Source: Clostridia bacterium (GTDB lineage: Bacteria; Bacillota; Clostridia; Oscillospirales; CAG-272). From it: 37,418 nucleotides of DNA. A program made the translations under genes and the position numbers. The notes below the pieces were generated by a model. The model made no database searches. It saw nothing but the letters and a program-made list of their open reading frames with translations, and was not told the DNA's origin. The stretch lies in assembly GCA_017464565.1 (NCBI GenBank), contig JAFTZH010000051.1:1-37418 (forward strand), in the 5' to 3' direction. This document shows positions 29,964 through 37,338 of the stretch, one piece after another. How positions within the stretch are numbered: position 1 is the first letter of the stretch; each line of letters opens with the position of its first letter.

Positions 29964-30509
29964 ATGGGATCACCTATCGGAAGTATGCGTAACGTTAAAA
30001 TTTTTGTACTTTATCTTCTTGAAAACATAAACTATCCGCTTGATTTTGTAACTATAAACGATATAGTTATGCAGACCGATTACGTTATGTATCTGGATTT
30101 TGCGGAGGGCTTTAACGAAATGCTTGACGGAGGCTTGATAGAGTCCGTTGACGCAGACGGAGAGGTGCTGTATATCGTAACCGAAAAGGGAAAATGCGTC
30201 GCTAGGGAATTAAACGGCGATATTCTTTCAACAATACTCGATCAAAGTCTCGCAAGAGCGCTTAGGTATCTTGATTTCAAAAAACGAGGAATAATTCCTA
30301 AATGCGAAATAGAGCAGCTTGAGGACGGAAGATATAAACTGAACTGTACTTTTACCGAGAACGAGGTAAATATATTTTCACAAACCCTTATCGTCGATAC
30401 TTTTGACAGGGCGCGCAGAATGAAGGATAATTTTTACGAGCGTCCCGAGGCTATTTACAGAGGAGCTTTGGCGCTTATGGCGGGAAACGTAAACTTTTTG
30501 TTTGATTAG
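29964..30509 (+). CDS. DUF4364 family protein, winged-helix-like
   Basis: A 181-residue soluble protein. The N-terminal ~80 residues (KIFVLYLLENINYPLDFVTI, then DFAEGFNEMLDGGLIESVD, VTEKGKCVA) have the helix-turn-helix plus wing pattern of PadR-like or MarR-like DNA-binding domains. The C-terminal half (YKLNCTFTENEVNIFSQTL) is the part typical of DUF4364, a family widespread in Clostridia. Probably a transcription regulator, but no target is known to me. CGGAGG precedes the ATG. It shares a very compact divergent promoter region with hom and stands alone before a terminator. Confidence 0.85.
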   Translation: MGSPIGSMRNVKIFVLYLLENINYPLDFVTINDIVMQTDYVMYLDFAEGFNEMLDGGLIESVDADGEVLYIVTEKGKCVARELNGDILSTILDQSLARALRYLDFKKRGIIPKCEIEQLEDGRYKLNCTFTENEVNIFSQTLIVDTFDRARRMKDNFYERPEAIYRGALALMAGNVNFLFD

Positions 30510-30549
30510 ACGAAATTCGCAGACGCCGCAAGTGATAAATATGCCTAAA

Positions 30550-30580
30550 ACGCTGAAAATACGTGCGTTTCAGCGTGTTT
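30550..30580 (+). terminator. Terminator of the DUF4364 gene
   Basis: A 9-bp stem ACGCTGAAA/TTTCAGCGT (30550-30558 with 30568-30576), nine-base loop, followed by GTTTG. The T-run is short, so termination may be partial. Confidence 0.6.
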
Positions 30581-30767
30581 GAACTCTTAAGTATAGCTTT
30601 AACCGAATGGTTAAATTAGACAAACTTTTTTTGTAAAATTATCGTATTGATAAAAAACTCTATTTTGTTTGCAAAATGTTCACAAAATCGTCGTGCTTAA
30701 ATTGTTAATAATGTCTTAAAAAACGATATTTCAGCAATATTCGACAAAAATATTTTGAAATTTCCTC

Positions 30768-30795
30768 TTGACATTATACAAATTAATGGTATAAT
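30768..30795 (+). promoter_or_regulatory. Promoter of the sigma factor gene
   Basis: TTGACA, 16-base spacer, TATAAT, about 50 bases upstream of the start codon, with AAGGAGAG as ribosome-binding site. Confidence 0.75.
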
Positions 30796-30848
30796 TAAAT
30801 ATGATAAATCAATAATAATTTGATTTATGTTTATGGTAAGGAGAGTTA

Positions 30849-31421
30849 ATGAGTATTTGTGAAAACAAGTCTGAGCTTGTGGATTTGATTGAAAAGGTGA
30901 GAAAAGACGATCAATCCGCATTTGCTCAAATGCTCGATAAATATAAGCCCTTGTTAGACTCTGCGGTTTCAAAGTTCAGTAAAGACGAAATCGCGAGATC
31001 ACACGAGGACGATCTCCGCCAGGAAGCAACCTTGGTTTTTTACAACGCAATACTTAATTATGACCTCGGCGGCGACGGTGTTGAATTTGGACTTTACGCC
31101 AAAATATGCGTTACCAACGCCTTAATTTCTCAAATAAGAAATATGAACAGAAGGAAGGCAGAGCATTTTTCGATTACCGATGACGAGGTAAGGGTTACCG
31201 TGTCGGAAGAACCGTCGGCGCGGATAATAGAGCAGGAAAGCTTACGGCATATTGATTCCGTTATCCGTAATAACCTGTCGGCTTTTGAATACCGCGTATG
31301 GTGCTTATATGCTTCGGGCAGAACCGCCAAAGAGGTCGGCGCTCTGGTCGGAAAGAGTGAGAAGTCGGTTTCAAACGCGATATACAGGATTCGCCAAAAA
31401 TTAAGGAAGTTGCTTTCTTGA
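30849..31421 (+). CDS. RNA polymerase sigma factor, SigH-like (sigma-70 family)
   Basis: A 190-residue alternative sigma factor. Region 2 is visible as DDLRQEATLVFYNAILNYDL and FGLYAKICVTNALISQIRNM (residues ~54-99), close in wording to the SigH/Spo0H type. Region 4 is at the C-terminus (LSAFEYRVWCLYASGRTAKE then VGKSEKSVSNAIYRIRQKLR), a helix-turn-helix that reads the -35. There is no region 1.1 and little of region 3. In spore formers SigH-type factors run early stationary-phase programmes; here the specific regulon is unknown. No anti-sigma gene is adjacent. The next gene is a zinc-ribbon protein 103 bases downstream, with no clear terminator between. Confidence 0.85.
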   Translation: MSICENKSELVDLIEKVRKDDQSAFAQMLDKYKPLLDSAVSKFSKDEIARSHEDDLRQEATLVFYNAILNYDLGGDGVEFGLYAKICVTNALISQIRNMNRRKAEHFSITDDEVRVTVSEEPSARIIEQESLRHIDSVIRNNLSAFEYRVWCLYASGRTAKEVGALVGKSEKSVSNAIYRIRQKLRKLLS

Positions 31422-31524
31422 ATCTTTGAATGATACGGCACAAGCCGAATCATATAGCCTACAGCTAGTCCGCCATCGGATACTTTGGGCAATTTAATTC
31501 CATCTTACAAAGAGAGGTAAAATC
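31422..31524 (+). other. Structured spacer between sigma gene and zinc-ribbon gene
   Basis: It contains a hairpin ATGAT-A-CGGC-ACAA-GCCG-A-ATCAT (31430-31453) and a smaller one TCCG-CCAT-CGGA (31469-31480). No T-run follows either, so they do not look like terminators. They may be RNA-processing or translation-control elements, or chance. Confidence 0.4.
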
Positions 31525-31848
31525 ATGTACGAAGAAGAAGTAAAAGTCGGAGCAGAAACAGAAGGCGAACTTGTAGATGAAACTCTTGTGTGCAAGGAAT
31601 GCGGCAACGAGTTTGTATTTACGGTCGGAGAGCAACAGTTCTATAAGGAGAAAGGATTCCTCAACAAGCCTAAGAGCTGTAAAGCTTGCCGCGATGCCAA
31701 GAAGAATGCTGCAAAGGCTCCGCGTGAGTACTTCGAGACCACTTGCGCACAGTGCGGCGGCGTAGCGAAAGTAATCTTCCAGCCTTCTGAAGACAGACCT
31801 GTTTATTGCAGTGCTTGCTTCGAGGAGAGAAGAAAAGCTCAGAATTAA
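31525..31848 (+). CDS. Double zinc-ribbon protein
   Basis: A 107-residue soluble protein with four CxxC pairs: Cys23/Cys26, Cys52/Cys55, Cys74/Cys77 and Cys95/Cys98. The first half (LVCKECGNEFVFTVGEQQFY, KEKGF, KSCKACRDAKK) is the probable zinc-ribbon domain seen in many bacterial small proteins. The second (TCAQCGGVAKVIFQPSEDRP, VYCSACFEERR) is a CxxC-x-CxxC module of the same kind. It should bind two zinc ions and probably nucleic acid or protein; function unknown. The ribosome-binding site is GAGAGG. It is closed by a strong terminator and sits in the same direction as the sigma factor gene. Confidence 0.85.
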   Translation: MYEEEVKVGAETEGELVDETLVCKECGNEFVFTVGEQQFYKEKGFLNKPKSCKACRDAKKNAAKAPREYFETTCAQCGGVAKVIFQPSEDRPVYCSACFEERRKAQN

Positions 31849-31898
31849 GTATCATTAAAGTATCTTTATATAGATATATTTTTGTCGCTTGATTTGGT

Positions 31899-31948
31899 AA
31901 AGAAAGACGGTAACGGTATAAAAAAACCGTTACCGTCTTTCTTTGTTT
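31899..31948 (+). terminator. Strong terminator after the double zinc-ribbon gene
   Basis: A perfect 19-bp stem (31899-31917 with 31926-31944) with an eight-base loop; the right arm ends CTTTCTTTG. It lies ~50 bases after the stop codon. Confidence 0.88.
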
Positions 31949-32013
31949 GTATTTTGCACAAATAATAAAGAATGCAAAGAAAAAATTTCTTTAATTTTAC
32001 ATACTTTTTTCTA

Positions 32014-32042
32014 TTGAAAAATAAGCTTTTTTTTGATAAAAT
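32014..32042 (+). promoter_or_regulatory. Promoter of nfnAB
   Basis: TTGAAA, 17-base spacer, TAAAAT. The predicted transcription start at about 32049 leaves a short leader. Confidence 0.7.
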
Positions 32043-32084
32043 AATAGTATATTTTTTGCACTTTTTGTGGGAATGGTAAATAAA

Positions 32085-32927
32085 ATGTATGAAATAATAA
32101 GAAAAAAAACTCTCAATCCTTTCGTAGTTTTAATGGAGATAAATGCGCCTTTGGTTGCGAAAAAGGCCGAACCGGGTCAGTTTATAATTTTAAGAACGGA
32201 TGAAAACGGAGAACGTATACCTCTTACGATAGCTGACTATAACCGTGAGAGCGGAACGATAACGATAATATTCCAAAAGGTAGGTGCTACTACCGAAAAG
32301 CTCGCGCATATGGAAGAGGGGGATTCTCTTGCCGATTTCGTCGGACCGCTTGGAAACCCCACCGCCACCGAGGGAAGAAAAAAGGTAGCTGTGATAGGAG
32401 GCGGAGTCGGCTGTGCCATTGCATATCCCGTTGCGAAAAAGTTTTTTGAGCAGGGTACGGAGGTTCACTCTATAATCGGATTCAGAAACAGTGAGCTGAT
32501 AATATTAGAAGAGGAATTTGCCAAGGTAAGCAGTAAGATGAAGCTTATGACCGACGACGGAAGCCGCGGTGAAAAGGGACTCGTAACCGACGCGTTGAAG
32601 TCGTTTATAGAAAGCGGAGAAAAATACGACGAGGTTATAACCATCGGTCCGATGATTATGATGAAGTTTGTGTGTAAGCTTACTAAAGAATACGGTATAA
32701 AAACAATTGCGTCAATGAGTCCTATAATGATAGACGGTACGGGAATGTGCGGCGGATGCCGTCTTACCGTTGGAGGAGAAACCAAATTCGCTTGTATTGA
32801 CGGTCCCGAGTTTGACGGACATAAGATAGATTTTGACGAGGTTATAGCAAGATGCGGTACCTATTGTGAGTTTGAACGACACGCGCGTGAAGAGACTTGC
32901 AATCTTTTTGCCAAGGAGGTAAAATAA
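32085..32927 (+). CDS. nfnA: Ferredoxin-NADP+ reductase subunit alpha (NfnA/SudB type)
   Basis: The small subunit of the NADH-dependent reduced ferredoxin:NADP+ oxidoreductase, a flavin-based electron-bifurcating transhydrogenase. 280 residues: an FAD-binding beta-barrel (PGQFIILR, IPLTIADYN), an NAD-binding Rossmann part (VAVIGGGVGCAIAYPVAKKF), and a C-terminal [2Fe-2S] site with MCGGCRLTVGGETKFACIDG. Additional cysteines follow near the end (RCGTYC). The start is ambiguous: GTG 32067, ATG 32073 and ATG 32085 are in frame with a weak ribosome-binding site. I chose 32085 because homologs usually begin at MYxIxRK. It abuts nfnB with no gap. Related sulfide dehydrogenase or glutamate synthase subunits share the fold. 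Confidence 0.88.
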   Translation: MYEIIRKKTLNPFVVLMEINAPLVAKKAEPGQFIILRTDENGERIPLTIADYNRESGTITIIFQKVGATTEKLAHMEEGDSLADFVGPLGNPTATEGRKKVAVIGGGVGCAIAYPVAKKFFEQGTEVHSIIGFRNSELIILEEEFAKVSSKMKLMTDDGSRGEKGLVTDALKSFIESGEKYDEVITIGPMIMMKFVCKLTKEYGIKTIASMSPIMIDGTGMCGGCRLTVGGETKFACIDGPEFDGHKIDFDEVIARCGTYCEFERHAREETCNLFAKEVK

Positions 32928-34316
32928 ATGCCTAATATGTCTTTGAAGAAAAATCCGATGCCCGAACAGGAGCCTCAGATAAGAAATAAAAATTTTGAAG
33001 AGGTTGCGCTCGGATATACTGAGGAGCAGGCAATAGACGAAGCTAAAAGATGCTTGAATTGCAAAAACAAGCCGTGTACCGGCGGATGTCCCGTTCATAT
33101 TCACATTCCCGCTTTTATTCAAAAGGTTGCCGAAGGCGAATTTGAAGAGGCGTATAGTATAATTACCGAAGCCAGCTCGTTGCCTGCCGTTTGCGGAAGA
33201 GTATGTCCCCAGGAAAGCCAATGCGAGCAAAAATGCGTAAGAGGCATAAAGGGCGAACCCGTTGCGATAGGAAGACTTGAGCGATACGTTGCGGACAGAC
33301 ACAACGCGGTTGAGCGCAAGAAGACCGAACCGCCGAAGAATAACGGACACAAGGTGGCGGTAATAGGCTCGGGCCCTTCAGGACTTGCTTGTGCCGGAGA
33401 TCTTGCGAAACGCGGATATTCTGTAACGATTTTTGAGGCGCTTCATCTTGCCGGCGGTGTCCTCGTATACGGAATCCCCGAGTTTCGTTTGCCCAAATCA
33501 ATCGTCGCGTCGGAAATAGAAGGTCTTAAAGCTCTTGGAGTAAAAATAGAGACTAATACCGTTATAGGTAAGACGATATCCATAGACGAACTTCAAAATG
33601 ACTACGGATACGAGGCTGTCTTTATCGGCTCGGGGGCGGGACTTCCCAAATTTATGAATATTCCGGGAGAAAATCTTAAGGGCGTTTATTCCGCTAATGA
33701 ATTTCTCACCAGAATAAATCTTATGAAGGCTTATAAAGACGACAGCACCACGCCTATCCAACGCGCTCAAAGAGTTGCGGTGGTCGGTGGCGGAAACGTG
33801 GCTATGGATGCCGCGAGATGCGCAAAGCGCTTTGGAGCGGAAGTTTACGTCGTTTACAGAAGAAGTATGGACGAGCTTCCCGCGAGACGCGAAGAGGTGG
33901 AACACGCGAAAGAAGAGGGAATTATATTCAAAACTCTTACGAATCCCGTTGCCATAATAGGCGATGAAAAGAGAAATGCGTGCGGAATGACCTGCGTTGA
34001 AATGGAGCTTGGCGAGCCTGACGCGACGGGACGCCGCAGACCTGTCGAAAAGGCAAACAGTGAGTTTACTCTTGACGTTGACTGCGTTATTATGGCGCTC
34101 GGAACCTCTCCCAATCCCTTGATAAAAGCTACTACCGAGGGCTTGCAGACGCAAAAATGGGGCGGTATAGTTGCCGATGAGAACGGAAAAACTTCTCGTG
34201 AAGGCATATTCGCGGGCGGAGACGCGGTTACGGGCGCGGCTACCGTAATTCTCGCTATGGGAGCGGGAAAAACTGCCGCCGCGGCTATTGACGATTATAT
34301 AAAAAATAAAAAATAA
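32928..34316 (+). CDS. nfnB: Ferredoxin-NADP+ reductase subunit beta (NfnB / GltD-like)
   Basis: The large subunit of the Nfn complex: takes electrons through two [4Fe-4S] clusters and binds FAD and NADPH. 462 residues. The N-terminal cysteine-rich domain (RCLNCKNKPCTGGCPVHI, then CGRVCPQESQCEQKC) is of the glutamate synthase small-subunit type. It is followed by an FAD Rossmann motif VAVIGSGPSGLACAGDL, the NADPH motif VAVVGGGNVAMDAARCA, YRRSMDELPARREE, and the C-terminal GIFAGGDAVTGAATVILAMG. Because it is paired with an NfnA gene and there is no glutamate synthase large subunit, Nfn is preferred over GltD. The start follows AAGGAGG. The two subunits are almost surely translated together. 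Confidence 0.9.
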   Translation: MPNMSLKKNPMPEQEPQIRNKNFEEVALGYTEEQAIDEAKRCLNCKNKPCTGGCPVHIHIPAFIQKVAEGEFEEAYSIITEASSLPAVCGRVCPQESQCEQKCVRGIKGEPVAIGRLERYVADRHNAVERKKTEPPKNNGHKVAVIGSGPSGLACAGDLAKRGYSVTIFEALHLAGGVLVYGIPEFRLPKSIVASEIEGLKALGVKIETNTVIGKTISIDELQNDYGYEAVFIGSGAGLPKFMNIPGENLKGVYSANEFLTRINLMKAYKDDSTTPIQRAQRVAVVGGGNVAMDAARCAKRFGAEVYVVYRRSMDELPARREEVEHAKEEGIIFKTLTNPVAIIGDEKRNACGMTCVEMELGEPDATGRRRPVEKANSEFTLDVDCVIMALGTSPNPLIKATTEGLQTQKWGGIVADENGKTSREGIFAGGDAVTGAATVILAMGAGKTAAAAIDDYIKNKK

Positions 34317-34323
34317 TTAAAAG

Positions 34324-34353
34324 AGCAGAAGGTTATCAAGCCTTCTGCTTTTT
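34324..34353. terminator. Terminator between nfnB and the convergent DUF4363 gene
   Basis: A 9-bp stem AGCAGAAGG/CCTTCTGCT (34324-34332 with 34341-34349) with an eight-base loop followed by TTTTT on the plus strand; on the minus strand it is followed by CTTTTAATT, so it may serve both. Confidence 0.85.
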
Positions 34354-34355
34354 GG

Positions 34356-34718
34356 CTAAAACATATTTTCAAGATGAAATTTTTCGAGTCTCGATATGTC
34401 GCTTGCCGTCTCCGCAATCAAATCTCTCGTGCGGTTTATCTCACATAGGTTTCCGACGGCTACGTACGCTTTAAGGTCTATTATAAGCTCCGACATTCTG
34501 TCGATTTCTTTATAACCGACGCTCAAGCTTATTTTTGATATATTGTCGTTCCAAAAGTTCTCCAGATCTTTTACTGCTTCCTTCGCGTCCTTCTCAAAGC
34601 TTGAATCACTTACGCAGTCTATAATATAATCGGCTGATTTTCGAACATATTGCATATTAAAAAAGATTATGCAGAGCATAAGCAAAAAAAGAAAAGCCGT
34701 TATTATAAAGGACCTCAT
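34356..34718 (-). CDS. DUF4363 family membrane-anchored protein
   Basis: A 120-residue protein with one N-terminal membrane segment (about residues 4-22) and an external helical domain (DCVSDSSFEKDAKEAVKDLE, VGYKEIDRMSELIIDLKAYV). It fits DUF4363, a small family that I know as a neighbour of DUF421 genes in Clostridia. Its ATG follows the DUF421 stop codon without a gap, with AAGGAG inside the end of that gene, so the two are translationally coupled. Function unknown; a partner role to the DUF421 protein is the natural reading. Confidence 0.82.
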   Translation of the reverse strand: MRSFIITAFLFLLMLCIIFFNMQYVRKSADYIIDCVSDSSFEKDAKEAVKDLENFWNDNISKISLSVGYKEIDRMSELIIDLKAYVAVGNLCEINRTRDLIAETASDISRLEKFHLENMF

Positions 34719-35393
34719 TCAGTTTTTCTCCTTTTTGAAGATTTTTACCTTTTTGGAATCGTCGATAAGCATAAGATAAATATCGGACTTCTTTAATTTT
34801 TGAGAATTTAAGATATTCTCAAGCTCCTCGTATGTCATTCCCAAAATCTCCAAGCCGTGTTTGTTTACGCATCCGTCGCTTATTACTATGTGGTCTATTC
34901 CGTTATCGCATACCTCTATATTAAGCTGCTCTGCCGATATCGGCTTACATTCCGCTTTTTGAATTACCGTTATTTTCCCATTTTGCTCCAATATGGCGTA
35001 CTTTACCTCGGAAATATCGGATATTCCGTTTTGCCTGAGCTCGCCTATAAGCTCGTCGAGCGAGATTCTCGAATGAAGCATTTCGCGTCTGTTTATTTTT
35101 CCGTCAAAAATCAAAGTGGCGGGCAGGGGAGAGAGAAATTTTTTTAGTATTGGAAATCTGGAAAGAAACCAAGATGACGACACCTCAAACGTGAGAAGAA
35201 CTATCATCGGTATTATTGCGAACGCCACGGGGATGTTGGTGTCGGTTATCGGGAGAGAAGCTATCTCGGAGAGCAGAAAGGTAGTTACGAGATCCGATAT
35301 CTCAAGCTCTCCTATCTGGCGCTTTCCCATAAGACGCATAACGACGAGCAATATTATATATATTACGATAGTCCTGAAAAGAATGGTTAGCAT
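34719..35393 (-). CDS. DUF421 (YetF-family) membrane protein
   Basis: A 224-residue protein of the YetF/YrbG-like DUF421 family. The N-terminus has three membrane segments with the diagnostic RLMGKRQIGELEISDLVTTF (residues ~20-39). It is followed by the soluble domain with SRISLDELIGELRQNGISDI and VKYAILEQNGKITVI, which is the family core. In spore formers some members (SpoVA-neighbour YetF proteins) affect germination, but no general function is established. AAGGAT precedes the start. Co-transcribed with DUF4363. Confidence 0.9.
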   Translation of the reverse strand: MLTILFRTIVIYIILLVVMRLMGKRQIGELEISDLVTTFLLSEIASLPITDTNIPVAFAIIPMIVLLTFEVSSSWFLSRFPILKKFLSPLPATLIFDGKINRREMLHSRISLDELIGELRQNGISDISEVKYAILEQNGKITVIQKAECKPISAEQLNIEVCDNGIDHIVISDGCVNKHGLEILGMTYEELENILNSQKLKKSDIYLMLIDDSKKVKIFKKEKN

Positions 35394-35460
35394 AGCTTTT
35401 ATCCTTGAGCGTTTTATTTTTATTTTGCGCCGAAAAACAAAAAATAAACCGACAAAGAAT

Positions 35461-35487
35461 AGCCGCCAAAGAATTTCTTTGGCGGCT
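35461..35487 (-). terminator. Terminator of the lipoprotein gene
   Basis: A near-perfect inverted repeat AGCCGCCAAAGAA/TTCTTTGGCGGCT centred at 35474, six bases after the minus-strand stop codon, followed on that strand by ATTCTTTG. Confidence 0.8.
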
Positions 35488-35492
35488 GTGTT

Positions 35493-37127
35493 TTATTCTG
35501 CCGTAGTAAATATATGATAGCTTTCGTTAGAGCCTTTTAGAACGACCGTTTCGTATGAATCCGATTTACATAAAACCGAAAGTTCTACGGTGCTTGCAAG
35601 TATAAGCTCTCCTTTGGCGTTATAATAATTGTATTTAGCGTTTTGTGAGTCGAATATCAAATATCCGAAATCTGCGTTAAACGTAAATGTCAAGGTGCTT
35701 TTTTCTTTGCTTGAATAAGTATAAACAGTTTTCTGCTCGCCATTGTAAAACGAGATTATCGTATATCCGTTGTCGTTGACGGATTTGACAAATATCGTAT
35801 CGGAAACGTACCCGATAATTTCAGCTTTGTTTTCTTTAAGGTCGTATACTTTTTCAAGCTTCAGATCATACAGCGCTCTTTCGCCTACGAAATAAGCTCC
35901 CATATTTTCCATATCCTTTTGGAAAGTCTTTACGATATCTCCGTTATCGTCGATTATAGCGTAGCCCGAAAGAGTTTTTGCCATATATAATCCGTCGCCT
36001 ATTTTTTGAGGGATCACGATATCTTGATTTTCAACCGTTTTCAGTGATTTTCCAAGCTTTCCCTTGTCCGACATAAGCACGAGGTCGCAGTTGGCATCAG
36101 AGGTGTCCAGCATTCTGTCCACGATAGGCGCAACTATCGCGATATTGTCGAAATCAGAAGTATAAGGATTGTTATCGTCGTCGTAATCAGCCTTGAGTGT
36201 TTGATTGGTGTAAACGTCCAATACGTAATGCTCAAGATCAAGCTCCTTTATTTTTCCGTTATCCGGAGAAACTATTAATGATTCGAGATTTACTTTGTAT
36301 GTGTTGACACCGTACGAATACAGCGAGATGTCGTATTTCGTCTCGTCTTCGTCGACTACGTATGTATATTGCACGAGAATATCGCCGTTGTTGAGAGGAT
36401 AGAAGTTTGCGTTCAAACTGTAATCTGGAACAGTGTAATTCAAAACCGAATTGAAGTCTTCATCAAAAACGTCTATGTAAGAATCGTTTATTACGTAATA
36501 ATAAGAATTACTGTAATAATCGCAGTGGTCTATCAAAAGATACTCGGGGATATCGGCTTTTTTCTCAAGAACGCCGTCGGCTATTTTATAGGCTGCATAA
36601 TCGTAAATAAGAATATCGTGCGTGAACATAGTCGGCGCCTCGGGCTTGTATTTTGTCGTTTTTATCTCGTTGCCTAAAGAATCGTACAGAGTATACGAAA
36701 TATCAAAGTCGCTTGACGTGTTTTCATCGGTTACGGAAGAAACGTCTGATGCAGAGCTGTCGCTGTCTGCTTTGGAGGTTATCGTTTCAACGAGAAATAC
36801 CGGCATATCTTTAAAAAATTCAATATTATATTTAACTTTGGTATCGGTAAAAGATTTTACTATCTTTTTCGCATTCATTCCGAAAACCTGATAAACGATA
36901 GACGCGTTATCTTTCGTAGCGGCAAATAAAGCAAATTCATCGTTTGAATTAAGCAAAGCGTATTTTTCGGTTTCTTCTAAAATTAAAGAATGCTTGGAGA
37001 GTGCTTCGTTTGATAAATCGTAGTCGGAATTTAGATATCTGTCTACAGATACCGTTTTTCCGCAGGACGTGAATAGCATAGTGATTGCCAAAAGTGCCGT
37101 AATCAGAAAAATCAGTTTTCGCTTCAT
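35493..37127 (-). CDS. Large lipoprotein of unknown function
   Basis: A 544-residue predicted lipoprotein: MKRKLIFLITALLAITMLFT is a signal peptide ending in the lipobox LFTSC, so the mature protein is anchored at the cysteine and depends on Lgt. The mature part has many short beta-strand-like repeats with D-D-N-G turns (YAIIDDNGDIVKTF, YNYYNAKGELILAS, SFYNGEQKTVYTY) suggestive of a beta-propeller or WG-type repeat protein. A Ser/Asp-rich low-complexity segment lies near residues 125-145 (SKADSDSSASDVSSVTDENT). No enzymatic motif is visible. I chose ATG 37127 because GGAGAA lies nine bases upstream; the frame continues to 37163 without support. It has its own promoter and terminator. Confidence 0.8.
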   Translation of the reverse strand: MKRKLIFLITALLAITMLFTSCGKTVSVDRYLNSDYDLSNEALSKHSLILEETEKYALLNSNDEFALFAATKDNASIVYQVFGMNAKKIVKSFTDTKVKYNIEFFKDMPVFLVETITSKADSDSSASDVSSVTDENTSSDFDISYTLYDSLGNEIKTTKYKPEAPTMFTHDILIYDYAAYKIADGVLEKKADIPEYLLIDHCDYYSNSYYYVINDSYIDVFDEDFNSVLNYTVPDYSLNANFYPLNNGDILVQYTYVVDEDETKYDISLYSYGVNTYKVNLESLIVSPDNGKIKELDLEHYVLDVYTNQTLKADYDDDNNPYTSDFDNIAIVAPIVDRMLDTSDANCDLVLMSDKGKLGKSLKTVENQDIVIPQKIGDGLYMAKTLSGYAIIDDNGDIVKTFQKDMENMGAYFVGERALYDLKLEKVYDLKENKAEIIGYVSDTIFVKSVNDNGYTIISFYNGEQKTVYTYSSKEKSTLTFTFNADFGYLIFDSQNAKYNYYNAKGELILASTVELSVLCKSDSYETVVLKGSNESYHIFTTAE

Positions 37128-37155
37128 AGTGGTTCTCCTCAAATATATAATAATT

Positions 37156-37206
37156 GTAAGCAAACCTTACTGATTTATTATATCATTGAAGTGGTTATGA
37201 TGTCAA
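37156..37206 (-). promoter_or_regulatory. Promoter and leader hairpin of the lipoprotein gene
   Basis: On the minus strand: TTGACA (37201-37206), 18-base spacer, TATAAT (37177-37182). A 5-bp hairpin GTAAG-CAAAC-CTTAC (37156-37170) lies at the start of the leader. Confidence 0.65.
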
Positions 37207-37303
37207 TAAATATTTGAATATATGGCAAAAAGAAACAAAAAATCATTTTGAAGCGACAAAAACCTCACGGGAATAACAAATATAAAAAAGTTCCGAAAAT
37301 CTC

Positions 37304-37332
37304 TTGACAAGAGGAAGAGTAAGTGATATAAT
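37304..37332 (+). promoter_or_regulatory. Strong promoter, probable rRNA operon promoter
   Basis: TTGACA, 17-base spacer, TATAAT, a perfect consensus with an A/T-rich stretch upstream (around 37275-37290) that could act as an UP element. It drives the leader that follows and points out of the window. Confidence 0.75.
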
Positions 37333-37338
37333 ATTCAA

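Larger units (their letters stand above)
30510..30848. other. 339-base intergenic region before the sigma factor gene
   Basis: It contains the DUF4364 terminator (30550-30580) and a perfect 7-bp inverted repeat TTTAACC-GAAT-GGTTAAA (30598-30615). An AT-rich stretch with only weak promoter-like boxes follows (for example TAAAAT at 30634), then the promoter of the sigma gene (30768-30795). No convincing small ORF was seen. Confidence 0.6.

Noticed and set aside
37128..37163. Upstream extension of the lipoprotein frame
   Set aside because: It would add 12 residues before the signal peptide and has no ribosome-binding site.
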